This document shows, in pieces, positions 1 to 11,468 of a DNA stretch of 64,000 nucleotides. Both the position numbers and the translations under genes were made by a program. Source of the DNA: Triticum aestivum (Eukaryota > Streptophyta > Magnoliopsida > Poales > Poaceae); assembly GCF_018294505.1 (NCBI RefSeq), contig NC_057801.1:430184619-430248618 (forward strand), given 5' to 3'. Below the pieces are notes generated by a model. It saw only the letters and a program-made list of their open reading frames with translations, searched no databases and had not been told where the DNA came from. The first letter of the stretch is position 1, and the number at the start of each line of letters is the position of its first letter.

Positions 1-585
1 ACTTGAACAAGATTTTGCTACTGTAAAATTTGACTTAAGTCCAGATTAGTAAACGGAGCTTATTTCTTTCGCAGTTTGAGTTTTGTTGCTTCGTTCGATT
101 TGATTCTTTTTGCAAACGGGAGTTCTTAAGTTGAACTTTCTGGTTAGATCTCTTATTTGAGTTTTACCCGTGCTTCTAGTTGAGTACTTATTGTATGCTT
201 GTTTTTTTGTGATAGAGTACCCGGAGTGCGAAGCGTGCTACTACGAGTCTCTAGGTTTCACGGATCATCAGCAAGGTAAGTAACACTTTGATCATACTCT
301 TTACTACCCAGTTTTATTGCGTTAGATCAATCCTCAAACAATTGCATGGTTAGGATCTGATTAACATGTGGGTTTTGGGAAGTAGATGATGAGGTAGAAC
401 CTGTTACCATGTTTATTATCAAACCTTTGGGTGTTACTCCTACGTTATGCTTATATTGCTATGCTATGCTTGTAGACGTGGTTTGGTTCAAGTGATTCAT
501 GACAAGATGTGAGTGTTGTTACTTAATGGTTAACTTAAGGTGGCTACTTTAATACGCATCTGGGTGGATTGCTTGAAGGCACCCG
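1..585 (+). mobile_element. E1 5' LTR, left fragment
   Basis: This stretch aligns nearly colinearly with 37438-38020 inside the 3' LTR of the same element; the window therefore opens about 1.1 kb into the 5' LTR of E1, a Ty3/gypsy retrotransposon. The alignment stops at about 584, where E2 is inserted, and resumes at about 21566. The last five bases (581-585, ACCCG) are the expected left target-site copy of E2; the intact LTR reads ACCCT there, so one base differs. No coding capacity. Confidence 0.9.
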
Positions 586-3500
586 TGTCACGCCCAAGAT
601 GCGACCCTATCCTAAAGGAACTCGAAGGTCCCACCAAGGATAGAAGCGCATCTTGAAGACGCTTTTGCAAGGTGGATATCATTACATCAAACCATTACAT
701 AATAGTTGGGGACACATACAAGAGGCAAACAATGCCACATGAATACAACAATACATCATCCATAAGATCAACATCCGACTATGGATGAAACACAAACAGA
801 AACTCAAACGACATCCACCCTGCTAGCCCAGGCTGCCGACCTGGAACCTATCCCCTGATCAAAGAAGAAGCAGAAGAAGAACTCCAAAACAAGTAAACAT
901 CACTCTCGTGCCAAGATCATCGCATAACCTGTACCTGCAACTATTGAGCCACGAGGACTCAGCAATCCCATTACCATGGGTATCAAGACTAGCAAAGCTT
1001 AATGGGAAAGGAAGGGGTAAAGTGGTGAGGTTGCAGCAGCGACTAAGCATGATATGGTGGCTAACATACGCAAATAAGAGCGAGAAGAGAAGCAAACGGA
1101 ACGGTCGTGAAGCTAGCAATGATCAAGAAGTGATCCTGAACTCCTGCTTACGTCAAACATAACCCAAAACCCGTGTTCACTTCCCAGACTCCGCCGAAAA
1201 GAGACCATCACGGCTACACACGCAGTTGATGCATTTTAATTCGAATCTGGTGTCAAGTTATCTACAGCCGGACATTAACGAATTCCCATCTGCCACATAA
1301 CCGCGGGCACGGCTCTCAAAAGTTTATACCCTGCAGGGGTGTCCCAACTTAGCCCATCACAAGCTCTCACGGTCAATGAAGGATATTTCTTCTCCTAGGA
1401 AGACCCAATCAGTCTCAGAATCCTGGTTTACAAGACATTTTGACAATGGTAAAACAAGACCAGCAAAGCCGCCTGATGTGCCGACAAATCCCGATAGGAG
1501 CTGCACATATCTCGTTCTCAGGGCACACCGGATAAGCGAAGTGTACAGGTACCAACGTAACCCAAGTCGCCAAGGGACAGTCCCGCACGGTGCTCTAGTT
1601 TGGACCAACACTCGGAGGAGCACTGGCCCCGGGGGGGGGGGGGTAAATAAAGATGACCCTCGGGCTCCGAAAACCCAAGGGAAAAGGCTTAGGTGAGGCA
1701 AATGGTAAAACCAAGGTTGGGCCTTGCTGGAGGAGTTTTATTCAAAGCGAACTGTCAAGGGGGTCCCATAAATCACCCAACCGCGTAAGGAACGCAAAAT
1801 CAAGGAACATAACACCGGTATGACAGAAACTAGGGTGGCAAGAGCGGAACAAAACACTAGGCATAAGGCTGAGCCTTCCACCCTTTACCAAGTATATAGG
1901 TGCATTAATTAAATAAGAGATATTGTGATATCCCAACATAATCCTATCCATCATGGAGCAATCTTCAACTTCACCTGCAACTAACAACACTATAAGAGGG
2001 GCTGAGCAAAGCGGTAACATAGCCAAGCAATGGTTTGCTAGGAAGGGTGAAAAGGTTAGAGGCTCACATGGCAAATTGGGAGGCTTGAAGAACAAGTGAT
2101 AGGTAGCGCATCATAGCGATAGAATGAAGCAACTAGCATAACAATGATAGTAGTGAGATCCAAGGTGACGGTCATCTTGCCTGAAACCCCGCAAGGAAGA
2201 AGAACGAGTCCATGAAGAAGACGAACGGGCGAAGACGAACCAAGCGTAGACGAACGAATCCTCACGATCGCAACGAAACAGGAACTAACGAGAAGGAGCA
2301 CAACCAGAAAGAAGCAAACACACGGTAAACACTCAACACATAAACATGACATGATGCACAACCAAGAATGATGCATGACAAAGGCTAAATGAAGCTACTC
2401 ATGGCAAGAGATGATGCATACCAGAACAACACATCAAAGCAAGTTTAAATGAGGCCGGAAACAACATATAACAAATCCGGTAAGTCCTCATATGCAAAAT
2501 TTCGAAGTTGGTCCAGATCTGAATAAACCTTATGTTCAAGTTGTTAAATGGCAAGTTAAGATACACCGAGATGATCTACATGAAATTCTAGTCAAGTTTC
2601 ATATAAAGTTCATTTAGTTCGGAGCTACGGCATAGAAGATATGAGCAAAACAAGTTAAACATGGCATTGATGCAAAAATGCATCCAAACATCAAGCAAAC
2701 ACTCTCAAAACAAGGATGCAATATGATAATATGAAACTACATGCAATTCTAAGCAAGTTTCATATAGAGCACATTCAAAACGGAGCAACGGTGCAACACA
2801 TACACATGAAACAAGTTTAAAGGACAAGCTGTCCAAAACAGCAACTAGAAATCTAGCAAGCATCAAAACAATATGCTACATCACCTCAACATAAGAACAA
2901 AAGGCATGGGCATGAAGTACAAGTAAAGCACGACAAAAGATGAACAATGAGCTATCTCCAGAAATCACTAGAACATGCTCAAAAGGACATGGTAAGATTG
3001 CAAATAATAAGAGTTCACAGACTTGGCAGAAATCACTGGACATGACAGAAACAACAACAGGTTACAATGTTTAGAGCTATCAAACAACATGCAAGAAGAA
3101 CTTATCATGGCAAACAAAGGCATGGAATGCTAATACTAAAGACAAAGAACAAAACTCCCTTATGGAACTTATTCCAAAGATCAACAGAAAAGATGGTGGA
3201 ATCCATGCAAACATGGCAAGTAATATGACAGATTCAGACATGGCAGGAACAACGATAAGTAGGCATGTTGGTGAGCTTGAAAAACTCACCACAGAGCAAT
3301 ACATGGCATGACAAAGTAACCAACAGTAAGAAGACACATTTATGGAGCTAAACATGGCAATTTCATGGTCATAGGGTGCAAGTATCACTAGCAACACACA
3401 TGGCAAAGCTGAACTTAATGTTAACAGGCTGACAACAACATTATTTAGCAATTTGAGAGCAAGATTACTACAAGCTAAAGCAGGCTATGAATGCAACCAA

Positions 3501-4029
3501 GGGCATGGATTGATAGGCCATGACATGCATAACAAAACATCCTTAGTGACTATCTCCAGATTATGCATAGAATGACTTATAGCAGTGGGTTTACATAGCA
3601 TCATGATATAACAGATTCAGCCTAGCAAAACAGTAACATCAAGTACCCTACTTCACGAGCTTGATGCACTCACCACAAGGCACAAAAAATACATGGATTG
3701 CACCACTATGAAGATGGCATGATGTAGCTCAAAACTCATGTAGACATCTATGTCACAGGATACACACGCAAAATGCAATGAACAAGAGAAATCACCAAGT
3801 TCTGTTAACAGACAGCAGTTAACATCATATAGCACTCTTGCAACGATAATTAGGGCATCAATATGAACTCAAACAAGCATGGCACAATGTAATGAAATGA
3901 AGAGAATATCCCAATGAACATTTTGATATATTAAGCACGCACAACGGAGCAGCACACACAAAGTTATGGCATGATGAATAGTGCACGGGGATGTTGAAAA
4001 CTCGGGGACTTGGCATATATTTAACCTCG

Positions 4030-4640
4030 CGGGGAAACGGGACGGAGGCGTTCCGGGATGGAGAGATCCGGTATGGGGAGGCCGTTTGGTTGGAGGGACC
4101 GGTGGTTCTGGTCCCGGTTGACCAGATCCGGACGAGGACGGCGGCGGGGTGCTCCGGCGAGCGGCGCGGTGGCCGGAGACGGCGAGGACGATGAGGTCGG
4201 GAGGCGCGGAGGTGGCGAGCAGGCGGTGCGGCGGCGCCGGCGGACGGTGGCCGGGTGGTGGCCAGGGATGACGCGGCGCAGGGCTGCGGCGGTCACGAGG
4301 CGGCAGAGGCGGCGGAGACGGGCGCCGGTGCAGGGCGAGGGGAGGCAAGCCCCGGCTGGGCGGCGGAGGTTGCCGGCGCCGAGCGGCGAGGTCGCCGTCG
4401 GGGTCGGGCATGGAGGTGAGGAGGCGGCGCGTGGGTGAGGTCACCGGAGGTGGGGGCGGCGGCGCGCGAGCCTGCGGGAGGCGGCGGGGCGGCGAACCGA
4501 GCCGGGCGGGCCGCGCCTGGGCCCGGCGGGCCGCGGCGGCAGGGAGGAGGCCGGAGGCCAGGTGGCAACGCGGGATTCGGCAGGCAGCAGCGGCGCGGAC
4601 ACGTCCGTCAGTGGGGAAAATTGTCCGGCGGCGCAGTGGG
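4030..4640 (-). other. GC-rich transcribed leader block of the E2 LTR
   Basis: Strongly GC- and CpG-rich sequence, full of GGCGGC runs, lies just downstream (in element orientation) of the LTR TATA box at 4684-4692. The same block occurs at 20450-21060 in the other E2 LTR and, more diverged, at 56940-57330 in E5. It gives long Arg/Pro/Ala/Gly ORFs on both strands, which are compositional artefacts. By position it would be the start of the R region and leader RNA; that role is inferred. Confidence 0.55.
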
Positions 4641-4683
4641 GCGATTTCTAGGGTTTCATCAGCAAATTTCGGGGGAGAGGGAG

Positions 4684-4692
4684 TATATATAG
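4684..4692 (-). promoter_or_regulatory. TATA box of the E2 3' LTR
   Basis: The minus strand reads CTATATATAC next to the conserved context CTAGCTCCCTCTACC. It lies about 500 bp from the element-side start of the LTR once the Fatima-type insertion is removed. The same TATA context recurs at 21102-21109 (E2 5' LTR) and 57354-57363 (E5), which supports it as the real core promoter. The start site is not determined. Confidence 0.6.
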
Positions 4693-4996
4693 GTAGAGGG
4701 AGCTAGGAGAGTCCAAATGAGGAGCGGTTTTCGCCCACACGATCGTGATCGAACGACCGAGAGCATGGAGGGGGTTTGGATGGGCTCATGGGCTGTGGAG
4801 AAGAGGGGCTGGGCTGCAAAGAGAGAAGGGGTTTCGGGCTACGCGGTTAACCGTTGGGGCATCAAACGACCTTCAAATGGAACAAAATTTGATGGGCGGT
4901 CTGTCGGTGCTATACCAAGGCCACTCGGAAAATCTCGGCCCATTCCGAGAACGTTTTTCTCCCGCCCATGAAACAAAGTCTTAGAGGGGCGATGGG

Positions 4997-5479
4997 TGTC
5001 GGTGTCAAAACCGGCGGATCTCGGGTAGGGGGTCCCAATCTATGCGTCTTAGGCTGATGGTAACAGGAAGCAAGGGACATAATGTTTACCCAGGTTCGGG
5101 CCCTCTCGATGGAGGTAAAACCCTACTTCCTGCTCGATTAATATTGATGATATGAGTAGTACAAGAGTAGATGTACCACGAGATCGTGGAGGCTAAACCC
5201 TAGAAGCTAGCCTATGATGATTATGATTGTAGTTGTGATCGGTCTTCTAAGGACCAACCTCTCCAGTTTATATAGACACCGTAGAGGGCTAGGGTTTACA
5301 CGGAGTCAGTTACAAAGAAGAAAATACAATATCCGGATCGCCAAGCTTGTCTTCCACGCAAAGGAGAGTCCCATCCAGACACGTGACGGAGTCTTGAGTC
5401 TTGTATCTTCACGCTCCAATAGTCCGGACGATGTATATAGTTCGGCTGTCCGGATACCCCCTAATCCAGGACTCCCTCA
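4997..5479 (-). repeat. Fatima-type 3' LTR
   Basis: 483 bp, TG...CA ends, paired with 14582-15064. The minus strand carries the TATA-like CTATATAAAC at about 5268-5277. The purine-rich sequence just outside (5480-5492, minus strand GGTTCAGGGGCTAC) is the likely polypurine tract. Confidence 0.93.
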
Positions 5480-5814
5480 GTAGCCCCTGAACCAGGCTTG
5501 AATGACGATGAGTCCGGCGCGCAGTCTTGTCTTCGACATTGCAAGGCGGGTTCCATATCTGAATACTCCAAAGTACCTGTTACGACGAATAGTGTCAAGC
5601 ATCCCATCAATGTTGTACTCCTCGGCTTCAGTGCCTCAATAATGACCATCTCCACGTGTCAAGCGAATGCGAGGGGCCGAGGCATTTTTGCATTTGCCAC
5701 CCCCAATCCTTCGGGCTGACCGTCTATTTGAAGAGACGGGGACTCTCAGATCCAAACCTCACTCTCCCCCTCGAGCAAGCATCCAACAGAGCGCTCCGGA
5801 AAAACCATTCCAAC

Positions 5815-8603
5815 ATGGCCGGTCATCGCAGCTCTTTTGCTCGCTCTCCTCGCTCCAAGCCGGGGGACTGGGAAGAGTGTTCAGTTCCTCATAGCCGTTT
5901 GATAGAGTTACAAACCCAAGGGTTTCTCCCGCCAGCGTTCATGGTCCCCGTCCAAGCCAGAATAGCCACCTATAACGGCAGGGAACAGGCGGAGGGATCT
6001 CCTAATCCATCTCCAAAGGAGCGAATATGCCTCATCCCGCATCTACTAAGGGGCGTTGGGTTTCCCATCCACCCGTTCCTTCGCGGGCTGGTAGAGTTCT
6101 ACGGCCTCCAGTTACACAACTTTACCCCTGCCTCCGTACTACATATAGCAGGGTATGTTGCCCTTTGTGAGCTATTCCTGGGCTGCAAGGCTCACTTCGG
6201 GTTATGGAAGAAGCTGTTCTGCCTTGTCCCGGCAACCAGGGAGAATACCTATGTCAAGTGGGCGGGGCCGAAGTATGGCGCATTGCCGAGACCGGATACC
6301 TATCCGACACTCCCAAGAAGGCACCAGAGAACTGGCCTTGAAAGTGGTTTTATATTGATGACGTTCCCCTTCCGGATCCAGTCCGGACAGGTCTCCCCAA
6401 GTTCAATAATACCCCGCCGAGGGCACGTCTAAGCTGGCGCCCCCGGGCCCCCCAAGAGGAGGATACCAGGGAAATACATTTCCTCATGAGCAGGATAAAG
6501 TTACTGGCCAAATCTGGACTGACGATAGTTGAGGTTATGGCAATATGCATAATGCGGGGAGTGCAACCACTTCAATATCGGGGGAAGCCCATGTGGCGCT
6601 TCAACGGGGAAGATGATGTCACCCGCTATGGCCGTAAGGGTCCGGACTCCGCCACTGCTCTAGCAAGGATATTGTCCGATTTATACAAAGGGGAAGAGGA
6701 AGAATTCCTTCATATTAAACCGCGGGATGGATTCTCCATGTACAACCCCCAAACTGGGTAAGTCGTCATTCCTTTCCCCGCTTCACTTATTGTGGTGTTC
6801 TTCGCTAAGATTATCTGCCTCGATATTTTCGAGCAGGAACTGAGGAGGGTAGTAGAAGGAATCTCCAGCCCCTCCCCACAGCTAGAGGACCCCAGAAGGG
6901 CCCTAGATCCAGGACTCGAAGAAGATCCAGATATTACCGTGGAGCTCGTCGACGGGATATTTTATCAAGCGATCTGTGATGGCGCCTCAGTGGCCATTAT
7001 TGCCGACTATCCGGGACTGCTACCTACGTCGCGTGTAAGCCAGGCCGAAAAACCCTATCCTCCGAAGAGGACTCCTTTCAAATGTCATGCCTTACCCTTG
7101 AAGTGTCGTGTTTTTGCAGAGACGACGGTCGGAGCGCGGGGGGCCGAGCCCCTTGGGACTCGTTGGCCACGGGCGTCCGGATCAGGCATGCTTAAGAGGA
7201 AGGCGGTAAGGGTCGACACGCCGCTACAGAGGTAAGGCAAAAACCTATGCTGCGATTATGGTATTTTGAAGTATAACAACGCCCCTTGTGTCCGGCAGGA
7301 AGAGGAGTAGCCGGACTATATCCGGGGATCTCGCCAATCACGCCTCCACCAGCCGGATTCCAGAACCGGTTTCGAGAGCGGAAGCGGGAGCAGGGCCGAT
7401 GCCGCATAGTTCTCCGACAGAGGACACAGATATGCTCTCGGCCACGAATTCCGAAGTCGAGAGCGCCATGAATCACCGGCACCGAAGGGCCGTACTTCGG
7501 AACAACATCTTTTTTGAAGAGGCGTTTAACGCCTTCAATTCGGGAGACACATACATCCGAGCTGCTCAAGGCGGGCTTACCCGAGCAACGGACCAGTATA
7601 CCAAAGATATACGGGTAAGAAAATTTGATAAGCATGTATAGAAGTAGCCCCTGAGACTTGAAATGGTTGGAACAACTGTTTTAAGGATCAATTTATGCAC
7701 AGGTCCTTGTAGATAAGAATGAGCAATTGTCTCGGGAGCTGGAGGAGTGCAAGGCCCAGCTGAGGGACACGGTTGCCAAGTTAGAGGAATCCCAGAAGGC
7801 CTCATCTGGTAACATTTGTCTCAATTGAATGAAGATGCACCAGTTAGTAAATGGTTGGTATAACAAATCTAACAGAGAATTCTGCAGACAATCCCGGGGT
7901 GAATCCGGAGGGCGTAAGAGATGACGACTCGCATCTCAAAAGGCAACTAAAGGCTGGCGAGTGCATTCTTATGCAAGTTAGGCAGGAGAAGAACAATCTT
8001 CAAGATGCCAATGTCCAGCTGGATGTGGAATTAAAAGACGTCCGCGCTCAGGTGGCGGACTCCATGAAGGAGAACAAAAGGCTTCGATGCGGCATTTATG
8101 GTAAGCGCCTAAACGAACTGTATTATAGTTCGGCGAGGAAGTATATTGAAAGAATTTTGCTTGCAAGAATGTTAACGGGTCGCCCTGAGGAGGAGTTGCC
8201 CTCATCTGCAAGTGATTTACTGCAAGATCTCTCACAACTGCACGAGCGAGCTCGGCAGGTGATGCAGGGTGTTGCCCAGGCCTTGTGGCCATCAAGCTTC
8301 CTGCCGAATGGCATGGAGGAGCTTGTGGATATGCTTCAAGGAGCACGGCGGCGCTTCCGATTGTGGAAGATGTCAGCTTGCTGGCAAGGTGCAAGAGAAG
8401 CCTGGGCTATGGTGAAGATGCGCTACACCAAGCTGGACTCGAACCATATGGCCGAAGTCGGACCGGCGGGGCCAGATGGGCAAGAAATTCCCGTGAGTCT
8501 GGTATATGACCAGGTAGCGTTAGCCGCAAAGTATTCTCAACAGGATTGTAAGCTAGATAGCTTGTTGGATGGTATAGAGGAGGAATATAGTCAGTCCAAA
8601 TGA
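5815..8603 (+). pseudogene. Antisense accessory gene of the Fatima-type element (Transposase_28 / PF04195-like)
   Basis: A multi-exon reading frame runs opposite to gag-pol. It starts at ATG 5815 (MAGHRSSFARSP). The first exon contains a block typical of the Pfam family 'putative gypsy type transposon' (GVGFPIHPFLRGLVEFYGLQ, then HIAGYVALCELFLGC). Later exons are hydrophilic with a coiled-coil stretch and end SLLDGIEEEYSQSK. Apparent introns have GT-AG ends near 6758-6836, 7035-7119, 7206-7298, 7615-7702, 7809 to about 7876 and 8101-8167. A frameshift near 6230 and a one-base mismatch at the first acceptor (about 6833-6837) break the frame. Antisense ORFs of this kind are known in Tat/Ogre-lineage gypsy elements of plants (RIRE2, Grande, Retand). 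Their function is unknown; it is not a transposase by any residue I can see. Confidence 0.75.
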
Positions 8604-9413
8604 CTGTGTAATTCAATGGACATAAGTAGTCCCTAGTCGGATTAAAATCATTTGTCATGGCGGACCTTTTCGCTTCAGCCCCCGGATACTATAGTCTGGG
8701 GTGTGTCCGAATACCCGCTCAGTTATACAGAACCGGGGTATGCGTGGAAACTAGGCGTAGGGGTCATAAGTGCTTGAACAGACAAGTACCCAACTAGTTA
8801 TGTTATATTACATGGATAGTAAGAAACATCTTCCAGGGAGAATAGTTCCGTTAGGGGTTCCTTTCCCTGGGTACGCATGCGACGATGCACATGTCCGAAC
8901 TGCGAACAATGGCGCAGGATACAAGACTTCTAGGGATTTGTGTTGTAATAAACGAATACATCTTTTGTTCACCAACCGAATATTCTCTTAAGGACGCTAG
9001 CTTCCGGCTTCACCCAGTCCGAGGTACACATTCGGCTGAACCGGCAGTAACAATCGCAGAGGTGCTCCCCTTATGCCCTAGCCGAATTAATGGGAACGTA
9101 GGGCATAAACACAAGAGCTAGGCAACCCATCTTGGCCACATCTTAAGTCATATGGATGCATATAATGGTGAAGAAAAGGCACATATGGAAAAATAAACGC
9201 ATATGTGATGGGCAAAAAGCCATTAGAGTAATTATTTTTAGCTTCCGTATAGGAAGCCCCCAGGTATTGCTTACACACATAGTGCGGCCGAAGTGATCCG
9301 GGAGTCCGTACTGTATTAAATACTTTGTGTGACAAGGAAAAAGGTCGAGAAAGGAAAAGGGATGGAGCATAATTAAAAAGGAGGGGGTAAGGAGACGAAC
9401 ACTAAGTTCGGCG
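8604..9413. other. Fatima-type spacer between the antisense gene and the pol end
   Basis: About 0.8 kb between the convergent ends of the antisense accessory gene and the integrase reading frame. Only short unconvincing ORFs are present. It probably holds the 3' untranslated parts of both transcripts; I see no clear polyadenylation signal or repeat. Confidence 0.5.
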
Positions 9414-11468
9414 CTAGGCGTAGAATCTCCGGAGTCTGGCTGCTTTCCATGGGTTCGGCTCGAGTCTGTTATCGGATGCATTACGTAAGCAGTATGCTTC
9501 TCCGGTGAGAAATTTGTCAATGACGAAGGGACCTTCCCACTTGGGTTTGAGCTTGTCCTTCTTCTTCTCCGGTAGGCATAGAACAAGCTCGCCAATATTA
9601 TAAGTTTTGGCCCGCACTTCTCTGCTTTGGTATCACCGAGCCTGCTGTTGATAGAATGCGGAGCGGGCTTTTGCGGTGTCGCGCTCCTCCTCGAGGGCAT
9701 CCAAGTTATCCTGCCGATCTAACTCGGCTTCCTTCTCTTCGTACATGCGTAAGCGTGGCGAATCATGTATTATGTTGTAGGGTAATACTGCTTCCGCGCC
9801 GTACACCATGAAAAATGGTGTATATCCGGTGGTGCGATTCGGCGTGGTCCACAGCCCCCAGAGTACGGAGTCGAGCTCTTCGACCCAGGGCATATCCGAC
9901 TCTGTCAAGGATCGCACTAGTCTGGGTTTGATGCCGCTCATGAGGAGACCGTTTGCCCGTTCGACCTGGCCGTTTGTTTGGGGATGGTAGACATAAGCGT
10001 AGTCAAGCTTAATGCCCATTTTACTGCACCATGTTTTCACTTCATCGGCTGTGAAATTTCAGCCATTATCAGTGATGATGCTGTGGGGGATACCGTATCG
10101 GTGTATGACCCCGAATATGAAGTCTATTACTAGTCCGGATTCGGCCGTTTTGACTGGTTTGGCTTCTATCCATTTGGTGAACTTGTCCACCATGACCAAT
10201 AAGTATTTTTTCTTATGGCTTCCCCCTTTAAGAGGTTCGACCATATCCAGCCCCCAGACCGTGTAGGGCCAAGTTATGGGGATTGTTTGGAGAGCGGTAG
10301 GGGGCATATGACTCTGATTGGCAAAGAGCTGCCAACCGACGCAGTGTTGGACAAGGTCCTGTGCGTCTGCTCGGGCCGTCGGCCAACAGAAGCATTTACG
10401 AAAGGCCTTGCTGACTAGTGCTCGAGCCGCGGCGTGGTGCCCGCCCAGTCCGGCATGGATTTCAGCCAAGAGCTGCTGCCCTTCCTCTTCGGAGATGCAC
10501 CTTTGGAGCACTCCGATCGCACTTTTCTTATAGAGTTCCCCTTCATGGACTTTGTAAGCTTTAGAACGCCGGACGATGCAGCGTGCTTCATTTTGGTCTT
10601 TGGGGAGCTCCTGCCTATTTAGGTAGGCCAAGAAAGGCTCAGTCCGTGGGGCGATTACAGCCATGATTTCATGGGCCGAAGATGTTATTTCGATGGTAGA
10701 GCCTCCGATTATGTCTGATGGTTCGGAATCTGGGGGTGTGTTCGGATCCGTGCTAGTATTGTCGGACTCCCCTTCCCATACTACGGATGGCTTGAACATC
10801 CATTCCAGGAATATGTTAGGTGGGACAGGGTCACGCTTAGCGCCGATGCGGGCGAGGACGTCCGCCGCTTGATTGTTTTCTCGAGCCACATGGTGGAATT
10901 CGAGCCCCTCAAACCGGGCTGACATTTTGAGGACGGCATTACGGTAGGCCGCCATTTTCGGATCCTTGGCATCAAAGTCTCCATTTATTTGTGATATTGC
11001 TAGGTTTGAATCCCCGTGCACTTCTAGGCGTTGGATGCCCATAGAGGCTGCCATTCGAAGACCGTGCAACAGAGCCTCATATTCCGCTGCATTGTTGGAG
11101 TCTGTGTATAATATTTGGAGGACGTACTGGACCATGTCTCCGGTGGGAGACGTCAGGACTACACCTGCTCCCAATCCGGCCAGCATTTTAGAGCCGTCGA
11201 AGTGCATGATCCAGTTAGAGTACGCGCCGTACTCTTTAGGGAGTTCGGCTTCTGTCCATTCGGCGACAAAGTCAGCCAGTACTTGCGACTTGATGGCCCG
11301 CCGTGGTTTGTGTGTTATGTCTAACGGAAGGAGCTCGATGGCCCATTTAGCGATCCAACCCGTAGCATCGCGGTTATTTATTATGTCGTTGAGTGGTACT
11401 TCGGAGGCCACCGTAGTCGAACACTCTTGAAAGTAGTGTCGTAGCTTCCGGGATGCCATGAAGACCAC
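9414..11468 (-). pseudogene. pol: Fatima-type pol, RNase H and integrase portion
   Basis: Reading leftward: an RNase H domain (IMHFDGSKMLAGLGAG, later YTDSNNAAEYEALLHGL and HGDSNLAISQ), a spacer, the integrase zinc-binding region (HAGLGGHHAAARAL) and the catalytic core (WGLDMVEPLKGGSHKKKYLL, HSIITDNG), then DYAYVYHPQTNGQVERANG and a C-terminal domain ending at 9414 (WKAARLRRFYA). These would copy and insert the element's DNA. In-frame TGA codons fall after ITDNG (about 10056) and after the QQQAR segment (about 9633), so the frame is a string of three open pieces. Frame is kept across the first stop, so these look like point mutations rather than frameshifts. Confidence 0.88.

Larger units (their letters stand above)
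586..4996 (-). repeat. E2 3' LTR, part 1 (left of the Fatima-type insertion)
   Basis: This matches the E2 LTR at 17640-21400 over its length, except that a segment of about 640 bp (1280-1921) is present here and absent from the other LTR at about 18348. The related E5 LTR contains the same segment (about 54506-55140), so the longer form is probably ancestral. A GC-rich block occupies 4030-4640. The last five bases (4992-4996, ATGGG) are the target-site copy of the inserted Fatima-type element. ORFs here are chance ORFs in repeat DNA. Confidence 0.88.

Noticed and set aside
581..585. Same word ACCCG flanking E2 and the Sabrina-type element
   Set aside because: Two independent insertions in E1 with different contexts; the E2 copy lacks a right partner and a five-base match is easily chance.
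3869..4568. Long Pro/Arg/Ala-rich ORFs in the GC-rich LTR block (also 20290-21124 and 56852-57377)
   Set aside because: They occur on both strands in all frames of a high-GC repeat and recur only because the LTR recurs.
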